A DNA stretch of 64,000 bases from Flavobacterium saliperosum (GTDB lineage Bacteria; Bacteroidota; Bacteroidia; Flavobacteriales; Flavobacteriaceae). Location: positions 558,001 through 622,000 of the forward strand of contig NZ_FMTY01000001.1 of NCBI RefSeq assembly GCF_900100625.1, written 5' to 3'. The notes under the pieces were generated by a model, which was not told the DNA's origin, searched no databases, and saw only the letters and a list, made by a program, of their open reading frames with translations. The position numbers were made by a program, and so were the translations under genes. Numbering within the stretch: the first letter of the stretch is position 1; every line of letters begins with the position of its first letter. Below are positions 18,089 to 27,130 of the stretch, one piece after another.

Positions 18089-18829
18089 ATGTTTAGACAC
18101 CAAGGCAAAAACAGGACATTCCGACACAACCTGCGTCTGGCTTCCAATCTGTCTTTGGTGGCCGGGATAGTGAATAGTGTGGGGGTTTTGGCCATCAGTA
18201 CGCTAACCACGAACGTAACCGGTCATTTCGCCTATTTTGCCGAAGAAGTGATTGTCGGACAATATGCCAAAGCCATTCCGTACCTTCTTTACATCTTCTT
18301 TTTCTTTTTGGGTGCTTTCGTATCGAATTTTTTTATTGAAATCGCCGCCATTAACAAGAAGAAATACATCCACACCGCACCTATGTTTCTGGAACTGTTC
18401 CTTCTTGTATTGGTAGGTTTCTGGAACGATTGGAATTTTACCGATACCGGAAATGCGAACCAAATCGCCTACCTCCTTTTGTTTTCAATGGGTTTACAGA
18501 ATGCTCTGGTAACCAAGATCTCGCAGTCGACAGTACGCACCACACATTTAACGGGACTTTTTACCGATTTGGGCATTGAAACCTCACAGTATTTTTTCTA
18601 CAGAAACCATCCGAATGCTGTCAAACTGAAAAAAAACATTTTTCTGAAACTTTCCATAGTGGTTTTCTTCTTTACGGGATGTATTTCGGGTACGTTAATG
18701 TTCTATCAGATAGGAATCAAAGCACTGCTTGCTGCCGCGATTTTAATTACGATTGCTTTAACCATGGATAATCTGATATTTTATTATAATTTCACCCGAC
18801 GAAAATTCAGAAGAAAAACAAACGCTTAA
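18089..18829 (+). CDS. YoaK/DUF1275 family membrane protein
   Basis: A 246-aa inner-membrane protein with six or seven hydrophobic segments. The pattern '[22 protein letters not shown]' early and '[28 protein letters not shown]' in the middle are DUF1275 (YoaK) signatures. The function of the family is not known; transport is often guessed. It follows the thi operon by 45 bases and may be read through from it. Confidence 0.88.
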   Translation: MFRHQGKNRTFRHNLRLASNLSLVAGIVNSVGVLAISTLTTNVTGHFAYFAEEVIVGQYAKAIPYLLYIFFFFLGAFVSNFFIEIAAINKKKYIHTAPMFLELFLLVLVGFWNDWNFTDTGNANQIAYLLLFSMGLQNALVTKISQSTVRTTHLTGLFTDLGIETSQYFFYRNHPNAVKLKKNIFLKLSIVVFFFTGCISGTLMFYQIGIKALLAAAILITIALTMDNLIFYYNFTRRKFRRKTNA

Positions 18830-18857
18830 ACATCCGAAACGGAATAAAAAAGAACGA

Positions 18858-19076
18858 ATGAGCAAAGATCCCTTACACGGCATAACCTTGAAAACCATAG
18901 TGGAAGAGCTGGTAGATTTCTATGGCTTTGACACGTTGGCCGAACTGATTAACATCAAATGCTTTAAGGAAAATCCGTCGGTAAAATCGAGTCTGACATT
19001 TTTGAGAAAAACCGATTGGGCAAGAACCAAAGTGGAAGAATTGTATATTCGGACGTTGCCGAAAATGAAAAAATGA
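18858..19076 (+). CDS. VF530-like small protein (DUF2132)
   Basis: A 72-aa helical cytoplasmic protein. [26 protein letters not shown] and [25 protein letters not shown] match the VF530/DUF2132 family, reported as DNA-binding by structure only. No further role is known. It overlaps the next frame near 19073. Confidence 0.85.
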   Translation: MSKDPLHGITLKTIVEELVDFYGFDTLAELINIKCFKENPSVKSSLTFLRKTDWARTKVEELYIRTLPKMKK

Positions 19077-19084
19077 TTCATATT

Positions 19085-19570
19085 ATGAAACTGTTTTTAG
19101 CTGTTTTCTTTTTTCTATTATTTCCCCTTCTTTTGTTTAGCCAAAAAGAACCCGACAGAAGACTCTTGGTTTTAAAAAAAGGGATGGAAAACAAAACCGT
19201 TACTTTCGGAAAATGGGATGAAAAAGGAAATGACGAATTAGAATTAACCTACTTAGGAACCATAAAAAATAAGGACGCAACATACAAACTAATGACCTCT
19301 TTATGGATTTGGGGAGTATCCGGAAGAGCCACCAGCAGAATCTTAGTCTACGACAATAAGAACAGATTTCTGGGAGATTATTACCTTACCATGTCCTGTG
19401 AATTACCCAAAAAGATTAAAAACAACAAACTCTACTTCGAATTGAAATGCGAAGAATGTGCTAAGAAAAACACCACTGAAGTATCGTTTTATAAAGGCAT
19501 TCCCAAACATATGGTTGTAAACTGTAACGGGGCAACATTACTGATAGGGAATTTTGAACCAGCTGATTAG
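19085..19570 (+). CDS. Secreted hypothetical protein
   Basis: A 161-aa protein with a clear signal peptide (MKLFLAVFFFLLFPLLLFSQ) and a polar mature part ending in a C-x2-C pair (KCEECAKK) and KHMVVNCNGATLLIGNF. I do not recognise the family. A start at 19073, whose ATGA overlaps the stop of the previous gene, is also possible. Its 3' end overlaps the convergent aat gene by 4 bases. Confidence 0.7.
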   Translation: MKLFLAVFFFLLFPLLLFSQKEPDRRLLVLKKGMENKTVTFGKWDEKGNDELELTYLGTIKNKDATYKLMTSLWIWGVSGRATSRILVYDNKNRFLGDYYLTMSCELPKKIKNNKLYFELKCEECAKKNTTEVSFYKGIPKHMVVNCNGATLLIGNFEPAD

Positions 19571-20214
19571 CGCAATAATACAGACATAAAATCCTCCCGA
19601 TCGATTTCGCCGCATCCCAAACTTTCCAGATGTTCGTTATACACCTGACAATCCAATAGCAAATACTTATTTTCCTTGAGATAATTCACCAAGGAAACAA
19701 ACGCCACCTTACTGGCATTGGGCACTTTGGAAAACATGCTTTCCCCGCAAAACACATGCCCTAAATCAATGCCGTACAAACCGCCAACCAATACATCTTT
19801 TTGCCAAACCTCAACGGATTTAGCATGGCCGAGTTCGTGCAGTGTGCTGTAGGCTGCAATCATGTCGTCGGTAATCCAGGTGCCGTTTTGGCCTTCGCGT
19901 TTTATGGTTTGACAATTGGAAATCACTGCTCTGAAATCCTGATTAAAAGTCACTTTGAAAAGATTCCGGTTGAGGATGTTCCGCATGCTTTTGGAAGGTT
20001 TGAAATCCTCCGGAAACAGCACCATGCGCTCGTCGGGGGACCACCAGGTGATGGGTTCGCCGTCTTCGAACCAGGGAAAAATGCCGCTTCGGTAGGCCAA
20101 TAAAAGCCGTTCCGTACTCAAATCGCCGCCCACGGCAATAATGCCCGACGGATGCGTTTCGGAAACGGGTGGAAACCAAAGTTCGTTGTCTAAAAAATGT
20201 ATTTTCTGCGGCAC
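19567..20214 (-). CDS. aat: Leucyl/phenylalanyl-tRNA-protein transferase
   Basis: A 215-aa N-degron enzyme that adds Leu or Phe to N-terminal Lys/Arg of proteins marked for ClpAP. Family motifs: ELWFPPVSETHPSGIIAVGGDLS, YRSGIFPWFEDGEPITWWSPDERMVL, GGLYGIDLGHVFCGESMFSKVPNASK, LLDCQVYNEHLESLG. The only reasonable start is a GTG at 20214, as no early ATG exists. Confidence 0.96.
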   Translation of the reverse strand: MPQKIHFLDNELWFPPVSETHPSGIIAVGGDLSTERLLLAYRSGIFPWFEDGEPITWWSPDERMVLFPEDFKPSKSMRNILNRNLFKVTFNQDFRAVISNCQTIKREGQNGTWITDDMIAAYSTLHELGHAKSVEVWQKDVLVGGLYGIDLGHVFCGESMFSKVPNASKVAFVSLVNYLKENKYLLLDCQVYNEHLESLGCGEIDREDFMSVLLR

Positions 20215-20255
20215 AATTAAAATCTTTACAAATAATCGAAAAAAGTGACCCGAAT

Positions 20256-20346
20256 AGCCCCGATAGGAGTGTAAATCCTGTTATTGGGAGATTGCCGCGC
20301 AAGCTCGCAATGACAGATTGTAACGGATAGCGGGAACAAGAATCGC
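20256..20346 (+). repeat. Dispersed flavobacterial intergenic element, copy 1
   Basis: The element begins AGCCCCGATAG and ends GGATAGCGGGAACA; the middle holds 'gggagattgccgcgcaagctcgcaatgaca', a common insert of its own. The same end words frame the copy at 47892-47988. It lies between aat and the DUF3127 gene. Confidence 0.65.
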
Positions 20347-20380
20347 TGAAAATGCCCAAGCCTTTCGCTTCAAATAAAAA

Positions 20381-20416
20381 AAGTCAGAAATTTAAAATTA
20401 CTCAAATTTCTGACTT
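20381..20416 (-). terminator. Terminator downstream of the DUF3127 gene
   Basis: AAGTCAGAAATTT and its exact complement AAATTTCTGACTT are separated by 10 bases and flanked by A- and T-runs on both sides. It lies 46 bases after the DUF3127 stop. Confidence 0.85.
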
Positions 20417-20461
20417 TTCATATTTTTTCTAAATTCCGATTTCTAAATTCTAAATTCCGAC

Positions 20462-20842
20462 TTAGAACGGCAAATCGTCGTGCTCTTCTTCTTTGAAATT
20501 CGTTGCCGGTTCAAAAGCTTCGCTTGCTGGCATTGGTGGCATTTGTGGTGCACCTGCAGGAGCTTCTGCTTGCATTTTTTCAATTCTCCAACCTTGGATG
20601 GAATTGAAATATTTGGTTTCTCCTTGTGGATTCACCCATTCTCTTCCTCTTAAATTGATGGAAACTTTTACGGCATCACCTGGTCTGTAGCTGTCCAACA
20701 AATCGCATTTGTCCTGAGTGAACTCAATCATTATGTGTTGTGGGTACTGCTCTTCCGTAGTAACTACCAATTCTCTTTTCTTAAATGTAGCGCTTACTTG
20801 TTGCGCCGCATTAATCACTTTTACTTTTCCTGTAACTTCCAT
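20462..20842 (-). CDS. DUF3127 family protein with SSB-like acidic tail
   Basis: A 126-aa protein. Residues 1-90 form a small beta-rich domain (EVTGKVKVINAAQQVS..., RPGDAVKVSINLRGREW) of the DUF3127 family, OB-like in appearance. A Pro/Met/Ala-rich linker follows and the protein ends EEEHDDLPF, the acidic tip used by single-stranded DNA-binding proteins to recruit repair and replication partners. The true SSB of this genome is at 43901 and ends EDLPF. A DNA or RNA-binding role is inferred. Confidence 0.85.
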   Translation of the reverse strand: MEVTGKVKVINAAQQVSATFKKRELVVTTEEQYPQHIMIEFTQDKCDLLDSYRPGDAVKVSINLRGREWVNPQGETKYFNSIQGWRIEKMQAEAPAGAPQMPPMPASEAFEPATNFKEEEHDDLPF

Positions 20843-20853
20843 CTTCTGTTAAA

Positions 20854-21729
20854 TTATTGTTTTGCTAAAAGCACTTTCCAGGCGGTCAGCACTTCGTTTT
20901 TATCTAAATATTCTTTTGCCATCTGGAATTTCTTCACCTCATCATCCGAACTCAAAACGGCTTTGACGGAGAAATTCTCTTTTACAAAGATAGCAATTTC
21001 TTCTTCGGTTGGTATGGCTTCGATGTTTCCTAATTTCCCTAAATCGTTACCGTCGAAAATCGGGCTTTCTTTTACGAAATCAGGAACCATATCTACACCG
21101 ATTCCCAGCGTTGTTAAAGGCTTTTCCACTTCGAAAAGGCCCATGTTGGCACGGGAATACCAGTTACCGCCCATACGGGAAACCAAATCGATTTTGTGTT
21201 GGTCGATGGTTCCGTTGGCATCCAGAACTTCTTCATTGATGTGGATTTTCACCACTTCGCAGATGATTAAATTTCCGGCGCCGCCTTCGGTTCCCAAATG
21301 GATAATGTCGTTTACCTTGCATTCAAACTGTACCGGACTTTCGCCCACGCGATACGGTTTTACCACATCCGACGGTACCATGGTCAGACCCGATTTCACG
21401 AATTCGTTTACGCCATCGGCATATTCCGTACTCGACAACGAGGCTTGCTGCACAATGTCGTAATTCACCACGTTAATCACCACTTCGCGGGTATTCTCGG
21501 CATTGATTAGCGTGTGTTTAACCGTATTGTCCCTAACACGGCGTGCCGGGGAAAAAATCAGAATCGGCGGATTGGAACTGAAGACGTTAAAGAAACTGAA
21601 CGGGGATAAATTCGGGTTCCCGTTTTCGTCCAACGTACTGGCAAAAGCAATCGGTCGCGGACCAACAGCGCCTTGCAGGTACGCCTGTAATTTCATTGGA
21701 GCCAACTCCTTCGGATCAACACTAATCAT
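20854..21729 (-). CDS. Flavin reductase-like protein
   Basis: A 291-aa cytoplasmic protein. Residues about 1-205 are a flavin reductase-like FMN-binding barrel (LQGAVGPRPIAFASTLDENGNPNLSPFSFF, FSPARRVRDNTVKHTLINAENT, RMGGNWYSR); the C-terminal 80 residues are a helical extension (TEEEIAIFVKENFS...). The ATG at 21729 is chosen, since the family starts just before the barrel. It follows no obvious partner; DUF3127 lies 11 bases downstream, so the two may be co-transcribed. Substrate unknown. Confidence 0.88.
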   Translation of the reverse strand: MISVDPKELAPMKLQAYLQGAVGPRPIAFASTLDENGNPNLSPFSFFNVFSSNPPILIFSPARRVRDNTVKHTLINAENTREVVINVVNYDIVQQASLSSTEYADGVNEFVKSGLTMVPSDVVKPYRVGESPVQFECKVNDIIHLGTEGGAGNLIICEVVKIHINEEVLDANGTIDQHKIDLVSRMGGNWYSRANMGLFEVEKPLTTLGIGVDMVPDFVKESPIFDGNDLGKLGNIEAIPTEEEIAIFVKENFSVKAVLSSDDEVKKFQMAKEYLDKNEVLTAWKVLLAKQ

Positions 21730-21890
21730 AGTCTGAAAAATTTTGACAAAGATACTTTTTTGAGTTGAAACTTTCTGTATTTTTTTCAATCACAAATGTA
21801 AGAAAATTATTCTTGTTAAAAATAAACTTGGGGTATCCCGATAAACTTAGTAACTTAGCTACATAGTAACTCAGCTACTCCGAAAAAAGT

Positions 21891-23045
21891 ATGAATTTTT
21901 CTTCCGACAGACGCAATCTAATCCGATGGGTAATCATTCTGGCCTCCTTCAATCTTTTGGTTCTGATTCTGTGGAACACGTATACTTTTTTCCAAACCTT
22001 TAAAAGCGAAGAACGTTTGAAAATGGAGGTTTGGGCATCGGCCTTAAAAACGGTCAACAATGCCGATGAGAACACGGATCTCGAATTACCGTTGCAGATT
22101 TTAAGCAAAAACACAACGATTCCGATTGTACGGACTTCGGACAAGGACAGCATTATCGACATGATTAATGTGGAGGAAGCGATTACGCAGGACAAGGTCA
22201 AATCGATTTCGTTCCTGAACCGTCTCAAGTCGGAAAATACACCGATAACCATTGATTATGCCGGAAAAAAACATCTGTTGTATTATGGCAACTCGTCGCT
22301 CATCACGAAATTGAAGTACTACCCGATAGCGCTGGTGTTAATCGGATTGTTTTTCAGCGGGATGATTTTTAACTTTTACCGTGCCAGCAAAATGGCCACA
22401 CAAAACCGCCTTTGGGCCGGTATGGCGAAAGAGACCGCCCATCAGATTGGCACACCGTTATCGTCTTTAATAGGTTGGCTGGAAATCATGAAAGCGGATA
22501 ACGTCGATGAAACCACGGTGTCTGAAATTGAAAAAGACATCAATCGCCTGCAAACCATTACCGATCGTTTTTCAAAAATCGGTTCGGAACCCGTTTTGGA
22601 AAACCGGGATCTGATTCAGGAAACGGAACAGTCGTTCGATTATCTGAAATCGAGAACTTCCAAACAGGTGGATTTTTCCTTTATCGCCCCACAACATCCT
22701 ATTTTCATTAAACTAAACCCCGTCTTACACAGCTGGACCATTGAAAATCTGGTTAAAAACGCCATTGATGCCATGAAAGGAAAAGGAAAACTGGCGGTGG
22801 TCATTGAAGAAACCGAACGTTTTGTGAAGATTAAAGTCAGCGATACCGGAAGCGGAATTCCGAAAGCCCAGTTTCAAAGCGTTTTTGAACCCGGATTCAC
22901 CACCAAAAGACGCGGCTGGGGATTAGGCCTTTCGCTGACCAAAAGAATCGTGGAGGAATACCATAACGGCCGCATTAAAGTGGCCCATTCCGAAATCGGG
23001 AAAGGCACTACCATGCAGATAACTTTTAAGAAGGAATCCGCTTAA
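21891..23045 (+). CDS. Membrane sensor histidine kinase
   Basis: A 384-aa kinase with two membrane segments (about 12-34 and 142-160) around a periplasmic sensor of about 105 residues. The H-box is AKETAHQIGTPLSSLIGW (His about 182), the N-box LVKNAIDAM, G1 DTGSGIP, F-box FEPGFTTK and G2 GWGLGLSL; all are intact. There is no response regulator gene next to it, so it is an orphan. The signal is unknown. Confidence 0.93.
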   Translation: MNFSSDRRNLIRWVIILASFNLLVLILWNTYTFFQTFKSEERLKMEVWASALKTVNNADENTDLELPLQILSKNTTIPIVRTSDKDSIIDMINVEEAITQDKVKSISFLNRLKSENTPITIDYAGKKHLLYYGNSSLITKLKYYPIALVLIGLFFSGMIFNFYRASKMATQNRLWAGMAKETAHQIGTPLSSLIGWLEIMKADNVDETTVSEIEKDINRLQTITDRFSKIGSEPVLENRDLIQETEQSFDYLKSRTSKQVDFSFIAPQHPIFIKLNPVLHSWTIENLVKNAIDAMKGKGKLAVVIEETERFVKIKVSDTGSGIPKAQFQSVFEPGFTTKRRGWGLGLSLTKRIVEEYHNGRIKVAHSEIGKGTTMQITFKKESA

Positions 23046-23097
23046 CTTTTCCAAATTCCCTGCCAATAATCTTTATTCAGTAAGAATAAAAAAAAAA

Positions 23098-23142
23098 CCG
23101 CAGATTCGCAGATTACTAGTTCATTAATCTGTGAATCTGCGG
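23098..23142. repeat. Long hairpin between convergent kinase and HIT genes
   Basis: CCGCAGATTCGCAGATTA pairs with TAATCTGTGAATCTGCGG across a 9-base loop, with one mismatch. An A-run precedes it. It may end transcription from both sides. The first 17 bases recur exactly at 41746. Confidence 0.8.
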
Positions 23143-23191
23143 CAAAACAATGAAAAACTTGTTACAAGTTGCTAAAACAGTTTTTGTAATA

Positions 23192-23581
23192 TCATAAATT
23201 TTGAGCTATCGCTTTGGCTAAGGCGTCAAATTCTTCTTGAGTCAAACTTGTTTTTCTTTCGAAACGCATGTCGTCCATATCCTGAAGCGGTATCAGATGC
23301 ACATGCACGTGCGGCACTTCCAATCCAACCACCGCGACACCAATACGTTTACAGGCAACCGTTTTCTCCAAGGCTTTGGCTACTTTACGGGAGAATTTCA
23401 TCAGATCCAAATAATGCGCTTCCTCCATATCGAAAATCTTGTTGATTTCCTGTTTGGGAACGCAAAGCGTGTGCCCTTTCGCATTCGGATTCACATCCAG
23501 AAACGCTATGAAATTATCGTCTTCCGCTACTTTGTAACACGGAATTTCGCCGTTGATGATTCTTGTGAAAATGGATGCCAT
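23192..23581 (-). CDS. HIT family nucleotide hydrolase
   Basis: A 129-aa histidine-triad protein; HVHVHLIP near residue 96 is the catalytic triad motif (catalytic His is the middle one). SIFTRIINGEIPCYKVAED and FLDVNPNAKGHTLCVPK are typical of the Hint branch, which hydrolyses AMP-linked compounds. It lies downstream of greA on the same strand and is probably co-transcribed with it. Confidence 0.95.
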   Translation of the reverse strand: MASIFTRIINGEIPCYKVAEDDNFIAFLDVNPNAKGHTLCVPKQEINKIFDMEEAHYLDLMKFSRKVAKALEKTVACKRIGVAVVGLEVPHVHVHLIPLQDMDDMRFERKTSLTQEEFDALAKAIAQNL

Positions 23582-23673
23582 GTTTTTAAAATTTAGAAGT
23601 CAGCATTTAGAATTTAGAAAACTGTCGATTGATCAAAATCAGAATTTAGAACCTAAATCCTTTCGATTTGAAT

Positions 23674-24150
23674 TTAGTCACGAGAAATCTCTAAAACCTC
23701 GAATCTCAAGACACCGTTCGGCACATTGATTTCGGCGATTTCACCAACGGATTTTCCTAATAATCCTTTTCCGATGGGGGAAGTTACCGAGATTTTACCC
23801 GTTTTCAAATCGGCTTCACTTTCGGCTACCAAAGTGTATTTTAGCTCCATTCCGTTAGTCTGGTTTTTAATCTTAACCGTGGAAAGCACCAATACTTTGG
23901 AAACGTCCAATTGTGATTCGTCTATCAGTCTCGCGTTGGACACCACTTCTTCCATTTTGGAAATTTTCATTTCCAATAACCCTTGTGCTTCTTTTGCAGC
24001 GTCGTACTCTGCATTCTCAGACAAGTCGCCTTTATCTCTTGCCTCTGCAATGGCCTGAGAGGCTTTTGGTCTTTCTATGCTTTTCAGATGATCCAATTCA
24101 TCTCTCAATTTTTTTAATCCTTCTGCGGTGTAATAAGATACTGTACTCAT
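23674..24150 (-). CDS. greA: Transcription elongation factor GreA
   Basis: A 158-aa factor that rescues backtracked RNA polymerase by stimulating RNA cleavage. The N-terminal coiled coil has LRDELDHLKSIERPKASQAIAEARDKGDLSENAEYDAAKE with the tip acidic residues (D, E in GDLSENAEY); the C-terminal domain ends in SPIGKGLLGKSVGEIAEINVPNG. Length equals the family. A hairpin lies in its 5' leader (24177-24198). Confidence 0.98.
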   Translation of the reverse strand: MSTVSYYTAEGLKKLRDELDHLKSIERPKASQAIAEARDKGDLSENAEYDAAKEAQGLLEMKISKMEEVVSNARLIDESQLDVSKVLVLSTVKIKNQTNGMELKYTLVAESEADLKTGKISVTSPIGKGLLGKSVGEIAEINVPNGVLRFEVLEISRD

Positions 24151-24176
24151 AACTTCATCGTTTATATAAATAGAAA

Positions 24177-24198
24177 AAATCCCATCAGGACGGGATTT
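24177..24198 (-). promoter_or_regulatory. Terminator-like hairpin in the greA leader
   Basis: Read on the minus strand, AAATCCC, an 8-base loop, GGGATTT and a six-T run end 24 bases before the greA start codon. No minus-strand gene ends upstream, so it belongs to the greA leader. It could attenuate greA or protect the 5' end. Confidence 0.6.
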
Positions 24199-24205
24199 CT
24201 TTCCA

Positions 24206-24233
24206 CAAAGATATTGTTTTTATTTTATTTCAA
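24206..24233 (-). promoter_or_regulatory. Promoter of greA
   Basis: On the minus strand TATCTTTG (24206-24213) matches the TAnnTTTG box, with TTG (24231-24233) 17 bases upstream. The transcript would start near 24199, exactly at the leader hairpin. Confidence 0.55.
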
Positions 24234-24313
24234 TTTTTATCGTTGCATTACTGCATTTGTCAAAGTTAATTAATTTAAATTTGTTTATCAATTCTTTTCT
24301 AATTTATTTAAAA

Positions 24314-24742
24314 ATGAAACATTTCTTTTTTCTTACCATATCGACCTTGTTATTCTTAAGCTGCAATAAAGACGAACAAGTCAACAATAACAATCCTTAC
24401 CTTCCCAATTATCCGGTTAACCTGCAGATTGACATGAATTTTCCGGCGTATAATGATTTGAACTTCGTTTCGAATCCGGTATACATCAATGTCGCAGGCG
24501 CCGGTGTACGAGGAATCATTGTGATGAAAGTGGGTGAAGGGCTTTACAATGCTTTTGATGCCGCGTGTCCCAATCAGGCATTAAGCAACTGCTCCACCAT
24601 GACCATTAACGGCATTAATGCGGTATGCCCCTGTGATGAGAAACAATACAGCTTGTTTAACGGCTTAGCCTCCGGAGCACAATATCCGATGAAACAATAC
24701 CGCACTTCACTAAACGGAAGCGTCATCTCCATTACGAATTAA
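24314..24742 (+). CDS. Degenerate Rieske-like lipoprotein
   Basis: A 142-aa lipoprotein; the lipobox is FLSC with Cys17. The body has the layout of a Rieske fold, but the two-histidine cluster is broken: box I reads C85-P-N87 where C-x-H is expected, and box II reads C105-P-C107-D108 where CPCH is expected. Three cysteines and a further C93 remain. It thus probably cannot hold a normal [2Fe-2S] Rieske cluster. It diverges from greA. ATG 24314 gives the proper signal peptide. Role unknown. Confidence 0.72.
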   Translation: MKHFFFLTISTLLFLSCNKDEQVNNNNPYLPNYPVNLQIDMNFPAYNDLNFVSNPVYINVAGAGVRGIIVMKVGEGLYNAFDAACPNQALSNCSTMTINGINAVCPCDEKQYSLFNGLASGAQYPMKQYRTSLNGSVISITN

Positions 24743-24804
24743 AAAATCCTGACAAGAAAAATTCTCATCAGGATTCAATCAACCTATTTTAATAAACTAA
24801 ACAT

Positions 24805-26967
24805 TTAAAATTTGAGGGTCGCGCCCAGCATGGCATTTCTGCCAGCCTGAGGATAGTACCCGGCGCCTTCTATGGTAGTGATGTCTCCAGGGGCCGTCCA
24901 ATCGTCATCATACGTATAGAAATAGCCGTTGGATACGTATTTATAGTCGAATATGTTATTCACCAAGCCACTTATAACAATGGATTTGAAAATGGATTTC
25001 GGTTTGATTTCCCAATTCACCGAAAAATCATTCACGCAATAGCCTTTGAGCTTCGACATGTTGGAATCGATATTTCCCATGTACTGCTCTCCTACAACTT
25101 TCGTTAACAATGCGAACTGAAGACTTTTAATCGGAGAAAAAATCACCATATTCCCAGCAATCAAATTTGGAGAATAGGCGATGTTGGTATCGCCCAGATT
25201 TTGCAATTCCCCATCTCTTTGGAACACAAAATCCTTGTTTTTATTCATACTCAGAGTAACATTCGGACGAAAAATCAATTTATCCAATACCGCAACCGCC
25301 GCGTCTATCTCTAATCCCAATCGGTAACTGTCGCCGCTGTTGGCTCGTATCGGAGCCCCCACATCATCCAATTGCCCCGTGAGAACCAACTGATCTTTAT
25401 AGGCCATATAATAGGCGTTCACATTCAATTTGGTTTTCGCAGTACCATATCGCCATCCCAATTCAAAATCATTTAAGCTTTCGGGTTTCGGACTGCCGTT
25501 TTCATAATCGGTACGATTGGGTTCACGATTGGCTCTCGCATAAGAGAAATAGAAATTGTTTTTCTCGTTAATCGTAAAGGTGATTCCCGCTTTAGGGTTG
25601 AAGAAGTTGAAGGTGTCGTCCACCAGACCGGTTTCGGGTGCATCCGCTTTGTAGTTTACGCGTCGGAATTGCAAATCACCGTACAGGTTTATAAAATTCG
25701 TTATTTTATAATTCACTTTGGAGAATACATTCCAGTCGGTTTTAATTCCGCTGTCGTTATAATAGTTGTCACCCAATTCGCTTGTGGAGGCATAGCGCGC
25801 CCAAATCACTTTCCCAAAATGTGATCCTTCATATTTATTCCAGGCACCTCCAAGGATAACATCCAGAACCGTATTTCTGTAATTTCCGGAGAAAGTTGCC
25901 CCATAAAAATCATTATCCAACCACTTCTGACGAATCAAATCCGTGGAAGTCTGCCCTGCAACCGGCAGCAATCCGTATTCGGAAAAATCAGCGTCCTCTT
26001 TGTAATTTTCATAATACCCTTTTCCTTTGGTATAATGCACCGCCATATTGGTATTCCAATTGGAATTGATTTGCTCATTCCAGTGCAACTGCGCATGATC
26101 CTGCTGGTAATTATCAGTTTCATTATCATAAAAACGGGTATTTCCTGATTCATCGGTAAACATACCCGACGAATTGAATGTTCTGTCATTTACCAAGGTC
26201 AGCGAATCGATTCCGTTCCAGGACTGATAGGTTTTTTCCTTTCCGCCAAAGACCAACGCTTTGATTAAAGTGGTTTTCCCCACATACGTTCCCTGAAGGA
26301 AATACGATTTCAAATCGGATGATGCTCTGTCAACATAACCGTCGGAATTGATTTTAGACAAACGTCCTGCCAATTCGAATGTGTTATTCATCAAACCGGT
26401 ACTGAATTTCACGGTGTGCTTGTGCGTATTGAAGCTTCCGATGGAATTGGAAACTTCCCCGTTGCTTTTTTCGGAATACGAATCGGTCAGCATGTTCAGA
26501 CTCGCGCCAAAAGCTCCGGCGCCGTTGGTGGAAGTTCCTACTCCGCGCTGCAATTGCAGATTTTCAACCGATGAGACGAAATCCGGCATATTCACCCAAT
26601 AGGTGCCGTGCGATTCCGAATCGTTGTAGGCGATGCCGTTAATGGTAACATTCACACGCGTCGCATCGCTACCCCGCACCCGGATTCCGGTATAACCCAC
26701 GCCATTCCCGGCATCGGTAGTGGTTACAACAGACGGCAGATAATTCATTAAAACGGGAATATCCTGACCCAGATTGCGTTCAGAAAGTTCTTTCTTGCTC
26801 ATATTGGTAAAACTTACCGGTTGTTTGGCATTGGCACGAACGGCAGAAACCAAAACATCATCCAACAGTTTTACCTTTACGGTGTCCTGAGTGGTTGTTT
26901 CCTGAGAAAAACCAAAAGAAGTTTGCAGCATGGCTCCTGCAAAAAGCATTTTGAATAAAATTTTCAT
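24805..26967 (-). CDS. TonB-dependent receptor, probably for thiamine
   Basis: A 720-aa outer-membrane receptor. It has a signal peptide (KMLFAGAMLQTSFGFSQ), a plug with VLVSAVRANAKQPVSFTNMSK, GYTGIRVRGSDATRVNVTINGIAYND and a 22-strand-type barrel that ends with aromatic GATLKF. The substrate is suggested by a TPP riboswitch in its leader (27042-27122): TPP-controlled receptors in Bacteroidetes are taken to be thiamine transporters. No inner-membrane thiamine permease follows it here. Confidence 0.92.
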   Translation of the reverse strand: MKILFKMLFAGAMLQTSFGFSQETTTQDTVKVKLLDDVLVSAVRANAKQPVSFTNMSKKELSERNLGQDIPVLMNYLPSVVTTTDAGNGVGYTGIRVRGSDATRVNVTINGIAYNDSESHGTYWVNMPDFVSSVENLQLQRGVGTSTNGAGAFGASLNMLTDSYSEKSNGEVSNSIGSFNTHKHTVKFSTGLMNNTFELAGRLSKINSDGYVDRASSDLKSYFLQGTYVGKTTLIKALVFGGKEKTYQSWNGIDSLTLVNDRTFNSSGMFTDESGNTRFYDNETDNYQQDHAQLHWNEQINSNWNTNMAVHYTKGKGYYENYKEDADFSEYGLLPVAGQTSTDLIRQKWLDNDFYGATFSGNYRNTVLDVILGGAWNKYEGSHFGKVIWARYASTSELGDNYYNDSGIKTDWNVFSKVNYKITNFINLYGDLQFRRVNYKADAPETGLVDDTFNFFNPKAGITFTINEKNNFYFSYARANREPNRTDYENGSPKPESLNDFELGWRYGTAKTKLNVNAYYMAYKDQLVLTGQLDDVGAPIRANSGDSYRLGLEIDAAVAVLDKLIFRPNVTLSMNKNKDFVFQRDGELQNLGDTNIAYSPNLIAGNMVIFSPIKSLQFALLTKVVGEQYMGNIDSNMSKLKGYCVNDFSVNWEIKPKSIFKSIVISGLVNNIFDYKYVSNGYFYTYDDDWTAPGDITTIEGAGYYPQAGRNAMLGATLKF

Positions 26968-27041
26968 TCGTAAAAACGATTACGAATAAAAGGGGCAATT
27001 ATTCTGTTTAATAAAAAAATGATTTAATATGCCTAAAAAAG

Positions 27042-27122
27042 CGACACTTAACTCCCTTGGCAGCATTACCTGCCCAGGTTCATTGGGTATAATCTCAGCT
27101 CGTTAGTTAGAGCACCCCTTTG
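27042..27122 (-). promoter_or_regulatory. TPP riboswitch of the TonB-dependent receptor
   Basis: On the minus strand the order AGGGGTGC, ACGAGCTGAGATTATACCC, ATGAACCTGGGCAGGTAATG, CTGCCAAGGGAGTTAAGTG contains every conserved thi-box segment. It lies about 75 bases before the receptor start codon. Confidence 0.95.
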
Positions 27123-27130
27123 AGACGGCA

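Noticed and set aside
20735..21463. Long plus-strand frame (242 codons) opposite the DUF3127 and flavin reductase genes
   Set aside because: It is antisense to two genes with clear family motifs and its translation is Ser/Thr/Phe-rich without domain structure, typical of a shadow frame.
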